DNA from: Sphingomicrobium sediminis
Lineage (GTDB): Bacteria; Pseudomonadota; Alphaproteobacteria; Sphingomonadales; Sphingomonadaceae
DNA: 64,000 nucleotides
NCBI RefSeq assembly: GCF_023805295.1
Contig: NZ_JAMSHT010000001.1
Coordinates: 1,054,001 to 1,118,000, forward strand
Reading direction: 5' to 3'
The notes beneath the pieces are model-generated. The model was not told the DNA's origin. It ran no database searches and saw only the letters and a program-made list of their open reading frames with translations. The translations under genes and the position numbers were made by a program. This document shows positions 26,921 through 36,082 of the stretch, in pieces. Position 1 is the first letter of the stretch. Every line of letters starts with the position of its first letter.

Positions 26921-27480
26921 TACCTGTGCGAACGGTCAGGCTCCTGCCATCCCTCCTGGCGATGATCAACCTTTTCCGTGCGGTCGGCCCAGCAGGGCTC
27001 GTCCTGCGCGACGATGAGCATCACCAGGCCGCTGGTCATGGCGTAGATGAAGGCACCCTCTAGCGAGCCGCCGCCGACCTCGGTCTGCCACATCTGGAAA
27101 CCCGCCCCGCCAATCGCGAGGAACAGGCCGAGCCACGTGAAGACGAGAAGCCCGAGGCCCGACAAAGCGAGCCATTTCGACGCATTGAAGGCGCGCCGCG
27201 TGCCCTTGATAGACAGGGCCATGCGTCCGGCCCCGGCAAGCACCGCAATGCCGCCCACCAGTTCGAGCGCGATGATCGACCACATGGCAAACGAGACGAG
27301 CCCCGGCGAGGTGACCGCCGGGATGACGCTATCGGTGTACACCGCATTGTCAGCTTGCGAGAGGACGTAGGCGACCGCGCCGCGTGCCGCCTCCAGATTG
27401 GCCATATTCTGCAGGGCATAGAGAAAAGCCTGCAGGCCAGCGGCCAGCACGACCAGGATCTTGATATAGCGGATCGTCAT
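26920..27480 (-). CDS. DUF2165-type small integral membrane protein
   Basis: 186 residues with an N-terminal helix (YIKILVVLAAGLQAFLYALQN), and three further membrane helices (about 61-82, 105-125, 140-160). The segments FLYALQNMANL and WSIIALELVGGIAVLAGAGRM fit the DUF2165 family. The soluble C-terminal tail (about 160-186) is charged. Function unknown. Its TAG shares a base with the following tRNA gene. Confidence 0.75.
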   Translation of the reverse strand: MTIRYIKILVVLAAGLQAFLYALQNMANLEAARGAVAYVLSQADNAVYTDSVIPAVTSPGLVSFAMWSIIALELVGGIAVLAGAGRMALSIKGTRRAFNASKWLALSGLGLLVFTWLGLFLAIGGAGFQMWQTEVGGGSLEGAFIYAMTSGLVMLIVAQDEPCWADRTEKVDHRQEGWQEPDRSHR

Positions 27481-27564
27481 CCCTCACCCCCTCGAGACGC
27501 CGTTTACTTTGCGTAACAAAGATCGAATTGAAGCCCTCGTCAAGCGCTTGTGACAAATTTGTGT

Positions 27565-28479
27565 CTAGACAGCGAAGCGCGGGCCGAGCTTGGCGAAGTA
27601 GCGGCGGAGCGCATGGCTGGCATCGCGCGACAGCTCGACGAAGACGCGGCGACCGTCATGCGGATCGGCGCGGCGCAGGAAGATGTTGCGGTCGACCATG
27701 GTTTTCATCCAGCGCAGCGCCGTCGTCGGCGGCACTGCAGCGGCCATGCACAGCGAGCTGACCGGGACGCGATGCTGCGCGATTTCGGCGGCCAGCAGGT
27801 CGAGCATCATGTCCCACGCCGGATCGTGGAACAGCTCCTTGTCGAAATAGTCCTCGCGAAGCCGGCGCGCGCGGATCATCGATCGCACCGTTTCCACCGA
27901 CAATTCGGGCAGGTCGCCTGAGGCCGGCGCACTCACCATGCCCGACGCCGCATCGGCCTCGCCATCCTGAGACAGGCGCGACAGCGCCGCAGCGATGCGC
28001 TGCACCTCTTCCGAAAGCCGCTTCAGCTGGCCATCGTTCCCGCTCGAACTTTCGCCGACACCGCTGCCGGACATGTCCTGCGCGGCGAGCAGCGCCATCG
28101 CCCCGCTGCGCGTCGCCGCATCGGCGGCCACGAGAATATCGACGTCGCCGCCGACCCGCGCCGTGACGGGATCGACCATCTGCCGCGGCACCGCGACGGC
28201 GGCGGGAATGGCGGCGCTGTCGACGCGCGCGTCGAAGGCCATCAGCCAGCGATCGAGCGCTGCGCCCTTATCTTCGTCGATTTCGACCCAGACCGGATAT
28301 TCGCCCAGTTCATCGACGCCATTGTCGCCGACATGCAGCAAATTGCCGACGGCGAGGCCAATCCGTTCCAATTCCCCCTGCACGCGTCTCGCCGCCATGT
28401 CGCTCGAGACGACAAGGTCGATGCGGCGCGGCGCAGCCATGGCCTCGGCCTGCGAAAGGGTCGGATATTGCTCGGTCAC
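27565..28479 (-). CDS. Winged-helix (MarR-like) DNA-binding protein with an N-terminal regulatory domain
   Basis: About 304 residues. The C-terminal ~110 residues have a winged-helix look (MMLDLLAAEIAQHRVPVSSLCMAAAVPPTTALRWMKTMVDRN, then the wing RRADPHDGRRVFVELS). The N-terminal ~130 residues are alpha/beta and could be a receiver-like sensor domain lacking phosphorylation residues; a Ser/Glu-rich coiled stretch links the two. The start is set at GTG 28479, with GGGGGA 6 nt upstream; TTG 28494 is an alternative. Target genes unknown. Confidence 0.65.
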   Translation of the reverse strand: MTEQYPTLSQAEAMAAPRRIDLVVSSDMAARRVQGELERIGLAVGNLLHVGDNGVDELGEYPVWVEIDEDKGAALDRWLMAFDARVDSAAIPAAVAVPRQMVDPVTARVGGDVDILVAADAATRSGAMALLAAQDMSGSGVGESSSGNDGQLKRLSEEVQRIAAALSRLSQDGEADAASGMVSAPASGDLPELSVETVRSMIRARRLREDYFDKELFHDPAWDMMLDLLAAEIAQHRVPVSSLCMAAAVPPTTALRWMKTMVDRNIFLRRADPHDGRRVFVELSRDASHALRRYFAKLGPRFAV

Positions 28480-28652
28480 TTGATGGTCCCCCAAGACGCC
28501 GGTCCCCCATCACTTCGGGCAGGACCGTCACATTTGTACCGAGCGGCGCAACCCTAGCCCCAAGCGGCGCGCTCGACCAGAGCAAAGTGAACGCTCCGTT
28601 CCGGACCGATCGGCAAGCCGCGCGCAAGCATCACCGGGCTAGGGAGCGTGCC

Positions 28653-29015
28653 ATGATGTGCTCGGATGATCGAAACAAGGCGGACCGACATGCACTGCGC
28701 GGCGCGGCGCGCGCACGGCGCCTCGCCGAATTGCAGGCGGTGTTGCTGGATTGCGAAACGATGCTCGCGACGATCGACCCCGATTGTCCGGAAGCGCGCG
28801 AATTGAGCCTGCGGATCGACCGCGCCCGGCGCGACATCGATCGGCTCCAGGGGGTCAGCAAAAGCCGCCCTGCCGATGCCGATACGCAGCGCAAACTGTT
28901 CCGCGAGCTCGCCCACTGGGCCGGAAACCTGCCCGAGGCGCTCGAACCCGATCGCAGCAGTGATGAGGCGGACGGAGACGACAATCTCCCCCCGCCCCTC
29001 CCCAAGAAGCGCTAG
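28653..29015 (+). CDS. Hypothetical helical, charged protein
   Basis: 120 residues, mostly charged helix (RAARARRLAELQAVLLDCETMLATI and LRIDRARRDIDRLQG suggest coiled coil), ending in a Pro-rich basic tail. The start at 28653 has AGGGAG 6 nt upstream. It is convergent with the cysQ-type gene and overlaps it by 4 nt at a shared CTAG. Not recognised. Confidence 0.55.
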   Translation: MMCSDDRNKADRHALRGAARARRLAELQAVLLDCETMLATIDPDCPEARELSLRIDRARRDIDRLQGVSKSRPADADTQRKLFRELAHWAGNLPEALEPDRSSDEADGDDNLPPPLPKKR

Positions 29016-29815
29016 GCCATGAAGGCGTCGATGCGCGGCGCCTGCCAGCCCGCCGTCGCGACGAAGCCCGGATTGAAATATTTGGGCTTGTCATAGGCGA
29101 GCGACTTGCCGTCGAGCCCGTCGACGCGGCCGCCGGCGGCCAGCAGCACCGCATGGCCCGCAGCCGTGTCCCACTCGCAGGTCGGCGAGAGGCGCGGATA
29201 GATGTCCGCACGCCCTTCGGCGACGATGCAGAATTTGAGGCTCGATCCGACCGAAACACGTTCGGGCTCGCGGCCGCCGAACACGCTGCCAAGATAGTCG
29301 ACCGTTTCCTGGCTCAGATGCGACTTGGAGGCGACCGCGACGCGGTCCTCGCCCAATTCGCGGGTCATGATGACGCTGCGCGTGCCACCCGGTCCCTCGA
29401 GCCATGCCCCACGACCGTTGAGGCCGAGATGCAAGCGACCCGTCGCCGGCGAAAAGACGATCCCCATCACCGGCAGTCCGTTCTCGATCAGGCCTATATT
29501 GACCGTATAATCCTCGCCGCCGCGGATGAATTCCTTGGTCCCGTCGAGCGGGTCGACCAGGAAGAAGGTATCTTCGTGCGCAGGCACGTTGCCGGCCGCG
29601 ACCTGCTCCTCGGCGATCACCGGCACGTCGCCGCAATGCTGCTTCAGCGCGGCAAGGATGACCTTTTCGGCGGCATGATCGGCCTCCGTGACGGGCGACT
29701 TGTCGCCCTTCACGTCGACGTCGAAGCCGCGCTCCACGATCTTGAGGATTTCATCGCCTGCCTCGCGCGCGGTCTGGCCGAGCGCGTCGAGCAATTCGAT
29801 ACTGGCAACGCCCAT
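29012..29815 (-). CDS. cysQ: 3'(2'),5'-bisphosphate nucleotidase, CysQ-type
   Basis: A 267-residue inositol-monophosphatase-fold enzyme. The metal-binding motifs are visible: DKSPVTEADHAAE, VIAEE, and DPLDGTKEFI (motif DPxDGT), plus WDTAAGHAVLLAAGG near the C-terminus. CysQ removes the 3' phosphate from PAP formed during sulfate assimilation. The start at 29815 is 1 nt after the stop of the SDR gene, so the two are translationally coupled; a longer frame upstream is excluded. Confidence 0.88.
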   Translation of the reverse strand: MGVASIELLDALGQTAREAGDEILKIVERGFDVDVKGDKSPVTEADHAAEKVILAALKQHCGDVPVIAEEQVAAGNVPAHEDTFFLVDPLDGTKEFIRGGEDYTVNIGLIENGLPVMGIVFSPATGRLHLGLNGRGAWLEGPGGTRSVIMTRELGEDRVAVASKSHLSQETVDYLGSVFGGREPERVSVGSSLKFCIVAEGRADIYPRLSPTCEWDTAAGHAVLLAAGGRVDGLDGKSLAYDKPKYFNPGFVATAGWQAPRIDAFMA

Positions 29816-29816
29816 C

Positions 29817-30596
29817 TTAGCGCGGCGCCATCCGGATACCGCCGTCGAGACGGATGCTCTCGGCATTGAGGTAGGGCGTTTCGGCGATGAAGGCGGCCAG
29901 CTCCGCATACTCCTCGGCCTTGCCGAGACGCTTGGGGAACGGCACCTGCGCGCCGAGGGCATCCTGCACCTTCTCGGGCATCATCGCGACCATCGGGGTC
30001 TTGAAGACGCCGGGCAGGATCGTGTTGACGCGCACGCCGTCATTCATCAGGTCGCGCGCGATCGGCAGCGCCATGGCCAGCACGCCGCCCTTGGACGCCG
30101 AATAGGCCGCCTGGCCGATCTGGCCGTCCTCGGCCGCCACCGACGCCGTATTGATGATGCAGCCACGCTCGCCATCTTCCAGCGGGTCGAGCCCGACCAT
30201 GCCCTGCGCCGAATAGGCGATGCAGCGGAACGAGCCGATAAGGTTGATGTTGATGGCCAATTCGAACTGAATCATCGGATAGAGCAGCCGCTCGCCAGTT
30301 TCCTTGTTGACGCCAACCGTCTTGGCGGCATTGGCGACGCCCGCGCAGTTGACGAGGATCCGCTCCTGCCCATGCGCCTCGCGCGCCTTGTCGAAGCCGG
30401 CCCTCACCGCTTCGTCGCTGGTCACGTCGACATTGCAGAACACGCCGCCAATCTCGCCCGCGACCTTTTCGCCCGCATCCTCGTTGCGATCGAAGATCGC
30501 GACCTTGGCACCCATGCTCGCAAGCTTGCGCGCGGTCGCTTCGCCGAGGCCCGACGCACCGCCGGTGACGACTGCTGCTACTCCGTTGACGTCCAT
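29817..30596 (-). CDS. SDR 3-hydroxyacyl-CoA dehydrogenase (HSD10-like)
   Basis: A 259-residue SDR with the cofactor motif [18 protein letters not shown], catalytic Ser in [23 protein letters not shown] (YSASK). The insertion with [16 protein letters not shown] and the C-terminus [16 protein letters not shown] match the HSD10/3-hydroxyacyl-CoA dehydrogenase type II group, which acts in branched-chain amino acid and fatty-acid oxidation. This fits nearby leucine-degradation genes. The start at 30596 has AGGAGA at 6 nt; the ATG at 30599 is the alternative. Confidence 0.82.
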   Translation of the reverse strand: MDVNGVAAVVTGGASGLGEATARKLASMGAKVAIFDRNEDAGEKVAGEIGGVFCNVDVTSDEAVRAGFDKAREAHGQERILVNCAGVANAAKTVGVNKETGERLLYPMIQFELAININLIGSFRCIAYSAQGMVGLDPLEDGERGCIINTASVAAEDGQIGQAAYSASKGGVLAMALPIARDLMNDGVRVNTILPGVFKTPMVAMMPEKVQDALGAQVPFPKRLGKAEEYAELAAFIAETPYLNAESIRLDGGIRMAPR

Positions 30597-30742
30597 CATC
30601 TGTCTCCTGTGATCACTGTTCGGCGCCTGCTCTAAGGACCCCACCCGCGCTTGCCAAGCATCGAGCGACCGCAATCGCCCTCGCCCATTCATTCCGGATA
30701 CAGTATGATCGCCGCAGCTTCGGGTCAGAGAGGGGACGAACC

Positions 30743-31618
30743 ATGACCATCAAGACAATGCGAACCATGCTTGCTGCCACTGCTGTACTGGCTCTGACCG
30801 CGCCGGCGATGGCCGGACCGGGCTATCTCAAGATCGGCGATATCCAAGGCGAGAGCGAGCGCACGGGCGGCACCGAAGCACATGATGAGTGGATCGAGGT
30901 CCAGTCGATCAGCTGGGCGACGATGGGCGACCTTTTGCGCGAAGTCGACGCGCTCGACCCTGACGATGACGGCGATGGCATCGACAGCATGACGCGCGGC
31001 CAGGAATTCAAGGTCAACCGCATCGAAATGTCGATCGTGGCGCCCGACGGCGAAGGCGATGGCGATATGGACGTCGAGACCGTACGCCGCGAGCGGGGCA
31101 GTGGCATGGCCACCGGCAAGCGCCAGCACAAACCCTTCACGGTCATCAAGGAAATCGACAAAGCCAGCCCCCAGCTTGCCCGCAGCGCCGATGCCGGCGG
31201 GAACGGCGAGGTCGTCGAGACCCAACGGCGCGTGATCATCAAGGAAGTCGGCAAGCGCGACGCGGAAGCCGGCGAAGATGGCGAAGTCCGCCGCGAAGTC
31301 CGCATCCGCCGCGAGGTCGACAGGGCCTCTCCCGATATGGCGCGCGGCGAGATCGACAAGTCGACCCCGATCCTGATGGCCTCAGGGCAGTTTGCGACCT
31401 GCGAGGTCGGCGCCAAGATGGATGCGCTGAGCGTGCGCGACGGCGACGACACCTATGTCCTTACCGATGCGATGGTCACCGCCTGCATGGGCAGCACGTC
31501 GAGCGATCGCCCGACCGAGGAAGTCGCCTTCTACTACAACAAGATCGCCTTCAGCTATGGCAGCCGGGCCTTGCACCAACCGGGCGGCAGCGCCACTGGC
31601 GCCACCCGCCGCCGCTAG
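30743..31618 (+). CDS. Secreted Hcp-like (T6SS tube fold) protein with duplicated segment
   Basis: 291 residues with a Sec signal peptide (1-24, ending APAMAG). The mature N-terminus, GYLKIGDIQGES...DEWIEVQSISWA, matches the start of Hcp proteins. The central HKPFTVIKEIDKASPQLARS corresponds to the Hcp segment HKPxTxTKExDKASPLLxxA, and the C-terminal AFYYNKIAFSYG region to the last Hcp strands. The KEIDKASP segment is echoed by REVDRASPDMARGEIDKSTP (about residues 193-212), a duplication within a long charged insert. Hcp proteins normally lack a signal peptide, and no other T6SS gene is near. Ribosome site GAGGGG is upstream of 30743. Function unclear. Confidence 0.65.
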   Translation: MTIKTMRTMLAATAVLALTAPAMAGPGYLKIGDIQGESERTGGTEAHDEWIEVQSISWATMGDLLREVDALDPDDDGDGIDSMTRGQEFKVNRIEMSIVAPDGEGDGDMDVETVRRERGSGMATGKRQHKPFTVIKEIDKASPQLARSADAGGNGEVVETQRRVIIKEVGKRDAEAGEDGEVRREVRIRREVDRASPDMARGEIDKSTPILMASGQFATCEVGAKMDALSVRDGDDTYVLTDAMVTACMGSTSSDRPTEEVAFYYNKIAFSYGSRALHQPGGSATGATRRR

Positions 31619-33495
31619 CCCGCGTCGACCCGCGCCAGCAACGCTTCCACGGCGACCTGCTGGCCGGGCTCCACGCTGAGCTCGGCAACCGTCCCGTCGA
31701 ATGGCGCGGTGAGGCCATGCTCCATCTTCATCGCTTCGAGCGTTAGAAGTCGCTGCCCCGCCTTAACTTCATCACCCTCGGCCACCGAAACGCTCGTCAC
31801 CTTGCCCGGCATCGGCGCAAGGATCGCGCCGTCGCCTGCGGCAGCGCCGCCCGAACCCGGACGATGCGAAAGCATGAACTCATGCGCCTCGCCTGCACTG
31901 AACAGAACGACTCGTTCGTCATCGCGAAAACCGGACGAAGGCAAAGTCTCGCCGCCATCGGCCAGGTCGACCGTCACCGTCTCCCCCTTGAAACTCAGCG
32001 CCACCGCAGCGCGAGGCGCGGCATTGAGGCGGAAACCTGCCAAGGGCTGCGGCTCTTCCCCAGCCAGCGCAATCATCGCCGCCGTGCGCCAATGCGCATC
32101 GCTCGGCGCGCCATCGGGGACAAGCGCTTCTTCATGCTCGGCGATAAAACCCGTGTCGAGATCGGCCTCGACGAAATCGTCTTGCGTCAGCGCCCGCAGC
32201 AGGAATGCGGCATTCGTCCGCACCGGCCAGACTTCAACGCCAGACAGCGTGCGTGCCAGCCCCTCGATCGCCGCATCGCGATCCTCGCCATGCGCGATGA
32301 GCTTTGCGATCATCGGGTCGTAATGCGGGCTGATCACATCGCCCTCTTCGACACCCGTTTCGATGCGACGCCGACGACGCCCGCGCCACTGCTCGCGGCC
32401 GAGGTCGAAATGATTGAGCCGCCCGGTCGAAGGCAGGAACCCCGTCGCCGGATCTTCCGCATAGAGTCGCGCCTCAATCGCATGCCCGTCGATCGCCAAA
32501 TCCTCCTGCGCCACCGGGATCGGCTCGCCCGACGCCACGCGCAGTTGCCATTCGACCAGGTCGACGCCGGTAATCTCTTCGGTCACCGGATGCTCGACCT
32601 GCAGGCGCGTATTCATTTCCATGAAGTAGATGCGGTCGGCGCGCAGCCCCTCGCTCGCATCGGCGATGAACTCGACCGTGCCCGCGCCCTCATAATTCAC
32701 CGCTTGCCCCGCGCGGACCGCGGCTGCGCAGACTTCGGCGCGGGTCTCTTCGTCCATGCCGGGCGCGGGCGCTTCCTCAATGACTTTCTGGTGGCGGCGC
32801 TGTAGCGAGCAATCGCGTTCGAACAGGTGAACGACAGTGCCATGGCTGTCGCCGAACAATTGCACTTCGATATGGCGCGGGCTCTCGATCCATTTCTCGA
32901 GGATGACGACGTCATTGCCGAACGAGGCCGTCGCCTCGCGCTTCACGCTGGCCAGCGCATCGGCGAAATCGCCAGCAGCCTCGACTTTGCGCATGCCCTT
33001 GCCGCCGCCACCAGCAACCGCCTTGATCAGCACCGGATAGCCGATTGTGTCGGCTTCGGCGGTCAACGTCGCCTCCGACTGGTCCTCGCCCAGATAGCCC
33101 GGCGTCACCGGCACGCCCGCATCGGCCATCAGTTTCTTGGCAGCATCCTTGAGGCCCATGGCGCGGATGCTCTCGGGCTTCGGACCGACCCAGATCAGCC
33201 CTGCATCGATCACTGCCTGCGCAAAATCGGCATTCTCGCTTAGGAAGCCATAGCCGGGATGAATCGCTTCAGCGCCGGTCTCCATCGCGGCTTCGATGAT
33301 CTTGTCGCCACGTAGATAACTTTCCGCGCTCGCCGCCGGCCCGATGCACACCGCCCTGTCCGCCATGCGCACGTGGAGCGCCTTGGCATCCGCTTCGGAA
33401 TAGACCGCGACGCAGCGTATCCCCATGGCCTGCGCGGTCCGCATGACACGACAGGCGATTTCGCCGCGATTGGCGATGAGCAGGCTCTTGATCAT
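31615..33495 (-). CDS. mccA: Methylcrotonyl-CoA carboxylase-type biotin carboxylase subunit
   Basis: 626 residues: an ATP-grasp biotin carboxylase domain (1-450) with LLIANRGEIACRV, KAVAGGGGKGMRKVE and RDCSLQRRHQKVIEEAPAP, and a C-terminal biotin carboxyl-carrier domain with the biotinylated Lys in EAMKMEH. With MccB it carboxylates 3-methylcrotonyl-CoA in leucine degradation. Acetyl/propionyl-CoA carboxylase is the alternative, but the partner subunit and isovaleryl-CoA dehydrogenase nearby favour MCC. Three small or unknown genes separate it from mccB. Its stop overlaps the convergent Hcp-like gene at CTAG. Confidence 0.88.
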   Translation of the reverse strand: MIKSLLIANRGEIACRVMRTAQAMGIRCVAVYSEADAKALHVRMADRAVCIGPAASAESYLRGDKIIEAAMETGAEAIHPGYGFLSENADFAQAVIDAGLIWVGPKPESIRAMGLKDAAKKLMADAGVPVTPGYLGEDQSEATLTAEADTIGYPVLIKAVAGGGGKGMRKVEAAGDFADALASVKREATASFGNDVVILEKWIESPRHIEVQLFGDSHGTVVHLFERDCSLQRRHQKVIEEAPAPGMDEETRAEVCAAAVRAGQAVNYEGAGTVEFIADASEGLRADRIYFMEMNTRLQVEHPVTEEITGVDLVEWQLRVASGEPIPVAQEDLAIDGHAIEARLYAEDPATGFLPSTGRLNHFDLGREQWRGRRRRRIETGVEEGDVISPHYDPMIAKLIAHGEDRDAAIEGLARTLSGVEVWPVRTNAAFLLRALTQDDFVEADLDTGFIAEHEEALVPDGAPSDAHWRTAAMIALAGEEPQPLAGFRLNAAPRAAVALSFKGETVTVDLADGGETLPSSGFRDDERVVLFSAGEAHEFMLSHRPGSGGAAAGDGAILAPMPGKVTSVSVAEGDEVKAGQRLLTLEAMKMEHGLTAPFDGTVAELSVEPGQQVAVEALLARVDAG

Positions 33496-33534
33496 GGCGC
33501 CAGCGATAGAGGCCGTGCCGAACCGGGTCCAGAC

Positions 33535-34068
33535 CTAGAAATTGATGCGGGGCAGCATGTCGTCGCCGAACACCACTGCGGTGATCGCCACGTTCATGCC
33601 GAGGAAGGCCGCCAAGGCCCAACGCCAACCGAGCCGTTCGTCGCGAAACTGCGCGGCGAAAAGAAGACCGGCAACGCCAACGGTTGCCGCAAAGATCGGC
33701 CATTGGCCAAGCCCTAATATCGCGCCGATCCGCGCTTCGTCATTGGGGCTACCCATCGCCGTCAGCACGGCGGCCATCAGGCGCTGGAAGAAGACCACCC
33801 ACAGGATAATCGCCGTCCAGCGCCACTGCATCGCCCGCGCCGCAATCGCAATCACCAGCATGATGCCCGGCCCTGCAATATTGGTCCACAGCCGCGCCGT
33901 ATCGCTCATCGACGTCGAATAGTTGACCGTGTTGGTCCCCATGCTCCCGCTCGCCCCGAACGCAATCGCCGTGAGCATATGCGCCAGCTCATGAATGAGA
34001 TGCAGCACGATCCCGATGAGAATCGTCATCAAAAATGTCGTCACGAAGGACGGTTTCTCTTTGGCCAT
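33535..34068 (-). CDS. Membrane protein with an M50-type HELAH motif
   Basis: A 177-residue polytopic protein of about 4-5 helices. Helix 1 carries HLIHELAHML (zinc-like HExxH-type ligands within a membrane segment), a feature of M50-like intramembrane metalloproteases. A second metal ligand (the usual NxxPxxxxDG motif) is not clear; MSPNDE-type sequence is absent. It may therefore be an inactive or non-peptidase relative. It lies between mccA and the small gene below mccB on the same strand. Confidence 0.55.
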   Translation of the reverse strand: MAKEKPSFVTTFLMTILIGIVLHLIHELAHMLTAIAFGASGSMGTNTVNYSTSMSDTARLWTNIAGPGIMLVIAIAARAMQWRWTAIILWVVFFQRLMAAVLTAMGSPNDEARIGAILGLGQWPIFAATVGVAGLLFAAQFRDERLGWRWALAAFLGMNVAITAVVFGDDMLPRINF

Positions 34069-34084
34069 AAGATCCCCCAGCGAC

Positions 34085-34438
34085 TTAGTTTTCAGATAGA
34101 GATCGCGCGCGCTCTAACTCTTCCCGCGCGATTCCAGTCAGCCAGCTTCTGCCCAACTGCAATCCTTCGATCGAAAGCGCGAAACTTTCCAATGCTCCCA
34201 CGAATGCCGCAGCCTTTACCTCTTCGTCGCGGCCGCCAAACACCGTGCTCAAATGCGACATCAGTTCACGTAGCTGTTGCTCGTCTTTCGTTTCGATCAC
34301 TTGAGATGCTGCTTCGCCATAGATCAAGCTCGCGCCGTCCTGACGAGGTGAAAAAGAAGACCAATCCAGCGACCAAAGGCTCGGACAATCAGCCATCAGG
34401 CGTTCCACAGTAGGATCATAAAAGCTTTGGCGAGTCAT
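34085..34438 (-). CDS. Small soluble protein, unknown (DUF7674-like pattern)
   Basis: A 117-residue helical protein beginning MTRQSFYDPTVERLM. The C-terminal part (EEVKAAAFVGALESFALSIEG) resembles small DUF7674-type proteins by memory (helical, with a conserved V-x-x-x-F-x-E-x-L segment), but the match is weak. The ATG lies 2 nt after the mccB stop (34441), so it is in the same unit. Some relatives of such small proteins are immunity or polymorphic-toxin associated; that is speculation here. Confidence 0.45.
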   Translation of the reverse strand: MTRQSFYDPTVERLMADCPSLWSLDWSSFSPRQDGASLIYGEAASQVIETKDEQQLRELMSHLSTVFGGRDEEVKAAAFVGALESFALSIEGLQLGRSWLTGIAREELERARSLSEN

Positions 34439-34440
34439 AT

Positions 34441-36045
34441 TTACATCCGGAAAACGCCGAACTTCGGCTGGTCGGGTACCGGCGCATTGAGGCACGCGGC
34501 AAACGCCAGGCCCAGCACATCGCGCGTCTGCGCCGGATCGATGATGCCATCGTCCCACAGGCGCGCGGTGGCGTGCCAGGGATTGCCCTCATCCTCATAT
34601 TTCTGGCGGATCGGCTTCTTGAATTCCTCCGCCTCTTCCTCGCTCCATGTGTCCGCATCGCGGTGCACCGTTGCAAGCACGCTGGCCGCCTGTTCGCCGC
34701 CCATCACCGAGATACGCGAATTGGGCCAGGTGAAGAGGAAGTTGGGGCTGTAGGCGCGCCCCGCCATGCCGTAATTGCCCGCGCCGAAGCTGCCGCCGAT
34801 CAGCACGGTGATCTTGGGCACCTGCGCGGTGGCGACCGCAGTCACCAACTTGGCGCCATGCTTGGCGATCCCTTCCGCCTCATACTTCCCGCCGACCATG
34901 AAGCCCGACACGTTCTGGAGGAAAAGGAGCGGGATTTTCCGCTCCGCCGCCAGCTCGATGAAATGCGCGCCTTTGACCGCGCTTTCGCTGAAAATCACGC
35001 CATTATTGGCGAGGATCGCGACCGGCAGGCCATGGATATGCGCAAAGCCGCACACCAGGCTCGACCCGTAGAGCGGTTTGAATTCGTGAAACTCGCTGCC
35101 ATCGACGATGCGCGCAATCACCTCATGCACGTCGTAGGGCGCGCGGACATCCTCGGGGATGATCGAATAAAGCTCCTCGGCGTCATATTTGGGCGCGCGC
35201 GGTTCGGCATAATTAAGGTCGGCATTTTCCGCGCCCTGCGGCACAGTTGACAAGATATCGCGCACGATGGTCAGCGCATGCTCGTCATTTTCGGCCAAAT
35301 GGTCGACCACGCCCGACTTGCGCGCATGCAAATCGCCGCCGCCTAGGTCCTCGGCCGAGATTTCCTCGCCCGTCGCCGCCTTTACCAGCGGCGGCCCGGC
35401 AAGGAAGATCGTCCCCTGCTCCTTCACGATGACGCTCTCGTCGCTCATCGCGGGGACATAGGCGCCGCCCGCCGTGCAGCTCCCCATGACGCAGGCAATC
35501 TGCGGGATCGCCTTGGCGCTCATATTGGCTTGGTTGAAGAAGATGCGCCCGAAATGGTCGCGGTCGGGGAAGACTTCCGCCTGATGTGGCAGGTTCGCGC
35601 CGCCCGAGTCGACCAGGTAGATGCACGGCAGCCGGTTGGCCTCGGCAATCTCCTGCGCGCGCAGATGCTTCTTCACCGTCATCGGATAATAGGTGCCGCC
35701 CTTCACAGTGGCATCGTTGCACACGATCATCGCCTGCCGACCCGACACACGCCCGATGCCCGCGATCATGCCCGCGCCCGGCACCTGGCCTTCATACATA
35801 TCGCAGGCCGCCAGCTGGCCGATCTCGAGAAAGGGCGAACCGGGATCGAGCAACCGCTCAACACGCTCACGCGGGAGCAGCTTGCCGCGGGCAACATGCC
35901 TTTCGCGATGCCGCTCGGGCCCGCCCTTGGCGGCCTCCGCCACGTCATCACGAAGCCGCTCCACGAGCGCGCGATTATGCTTTGCCCGGGCTTGCGCCTC
36001 GGGCGAGGAAAGGTCGATCTTGCTGTCCAGCGTCGGTGCACTCAT
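34441..36045 (-). CDS. mccB: Methylcrotonyl-CoA carboxylase-type carboxyltransferase subunit
   Basis: A 534-residue protein of two crotonase-fold carboxyltransferase domains. Visible elements are the N-terminal [61 protein letters not shown] and [18 protein letters not shown] (the acyl-CoA and biotin sites). The pattern matches MccB better than AccD or PccB. It transfers CO2 from the MccA-bound biotin. The start at 36045 is the ATG before [10 protein letters not shown]. It follows two cytochrome genes on the same strand. Confidence 0.92.
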   Translation of the reverse strand: MSAPTLDSKIDLSSPEAQARAKHNRALVERLRDDVAEAAKGGPERHRERHVARGKLLPRERVERLLDPGSPFLEIGQLAACDMYEGQVPGAGMIAGIGRVSGRQAMIVCNDATVKGGTYYPMTVKKHLRAQEIAEANRLPCIYLVDSGGANLPHQAEVFPDRDHFGRIFFNQANMSAKAIPQIACVMGSCTAGGAYVPAMSDESVIVKEQGTIFLAGPPLVKAATGEEISAEDLGGGDLHARKSGVVDHLAENDEHALTIVRDILSTVPQGAENADLNYAEPRAPKYDAEELYSIIPEDVRAPYDVHEVIARIVDGSEFHEFKPLYGSSLVCGFAHIHGLPVAILANNGVIFSESAVKGAHFIELAAERKIPLLFLQNVSGFMVGGKYEAEGIAKHGAKLVTAVATAQVPKITVLIGGSFGAGNYGMAGRAYSPNFLFTWPNSRISVMGGEQAASVLATVHRDADTWSEEEAEEFKKPIRQKYEDEGNPWHATARLWDDGIIDPAQTRDVLGLAFAACLNAPVPDQPKFGVFRM

Positions 36046-36082
36046 GGGCCGTGGCCTAGCGCGGCAAACCCGCTTTGGGAAG

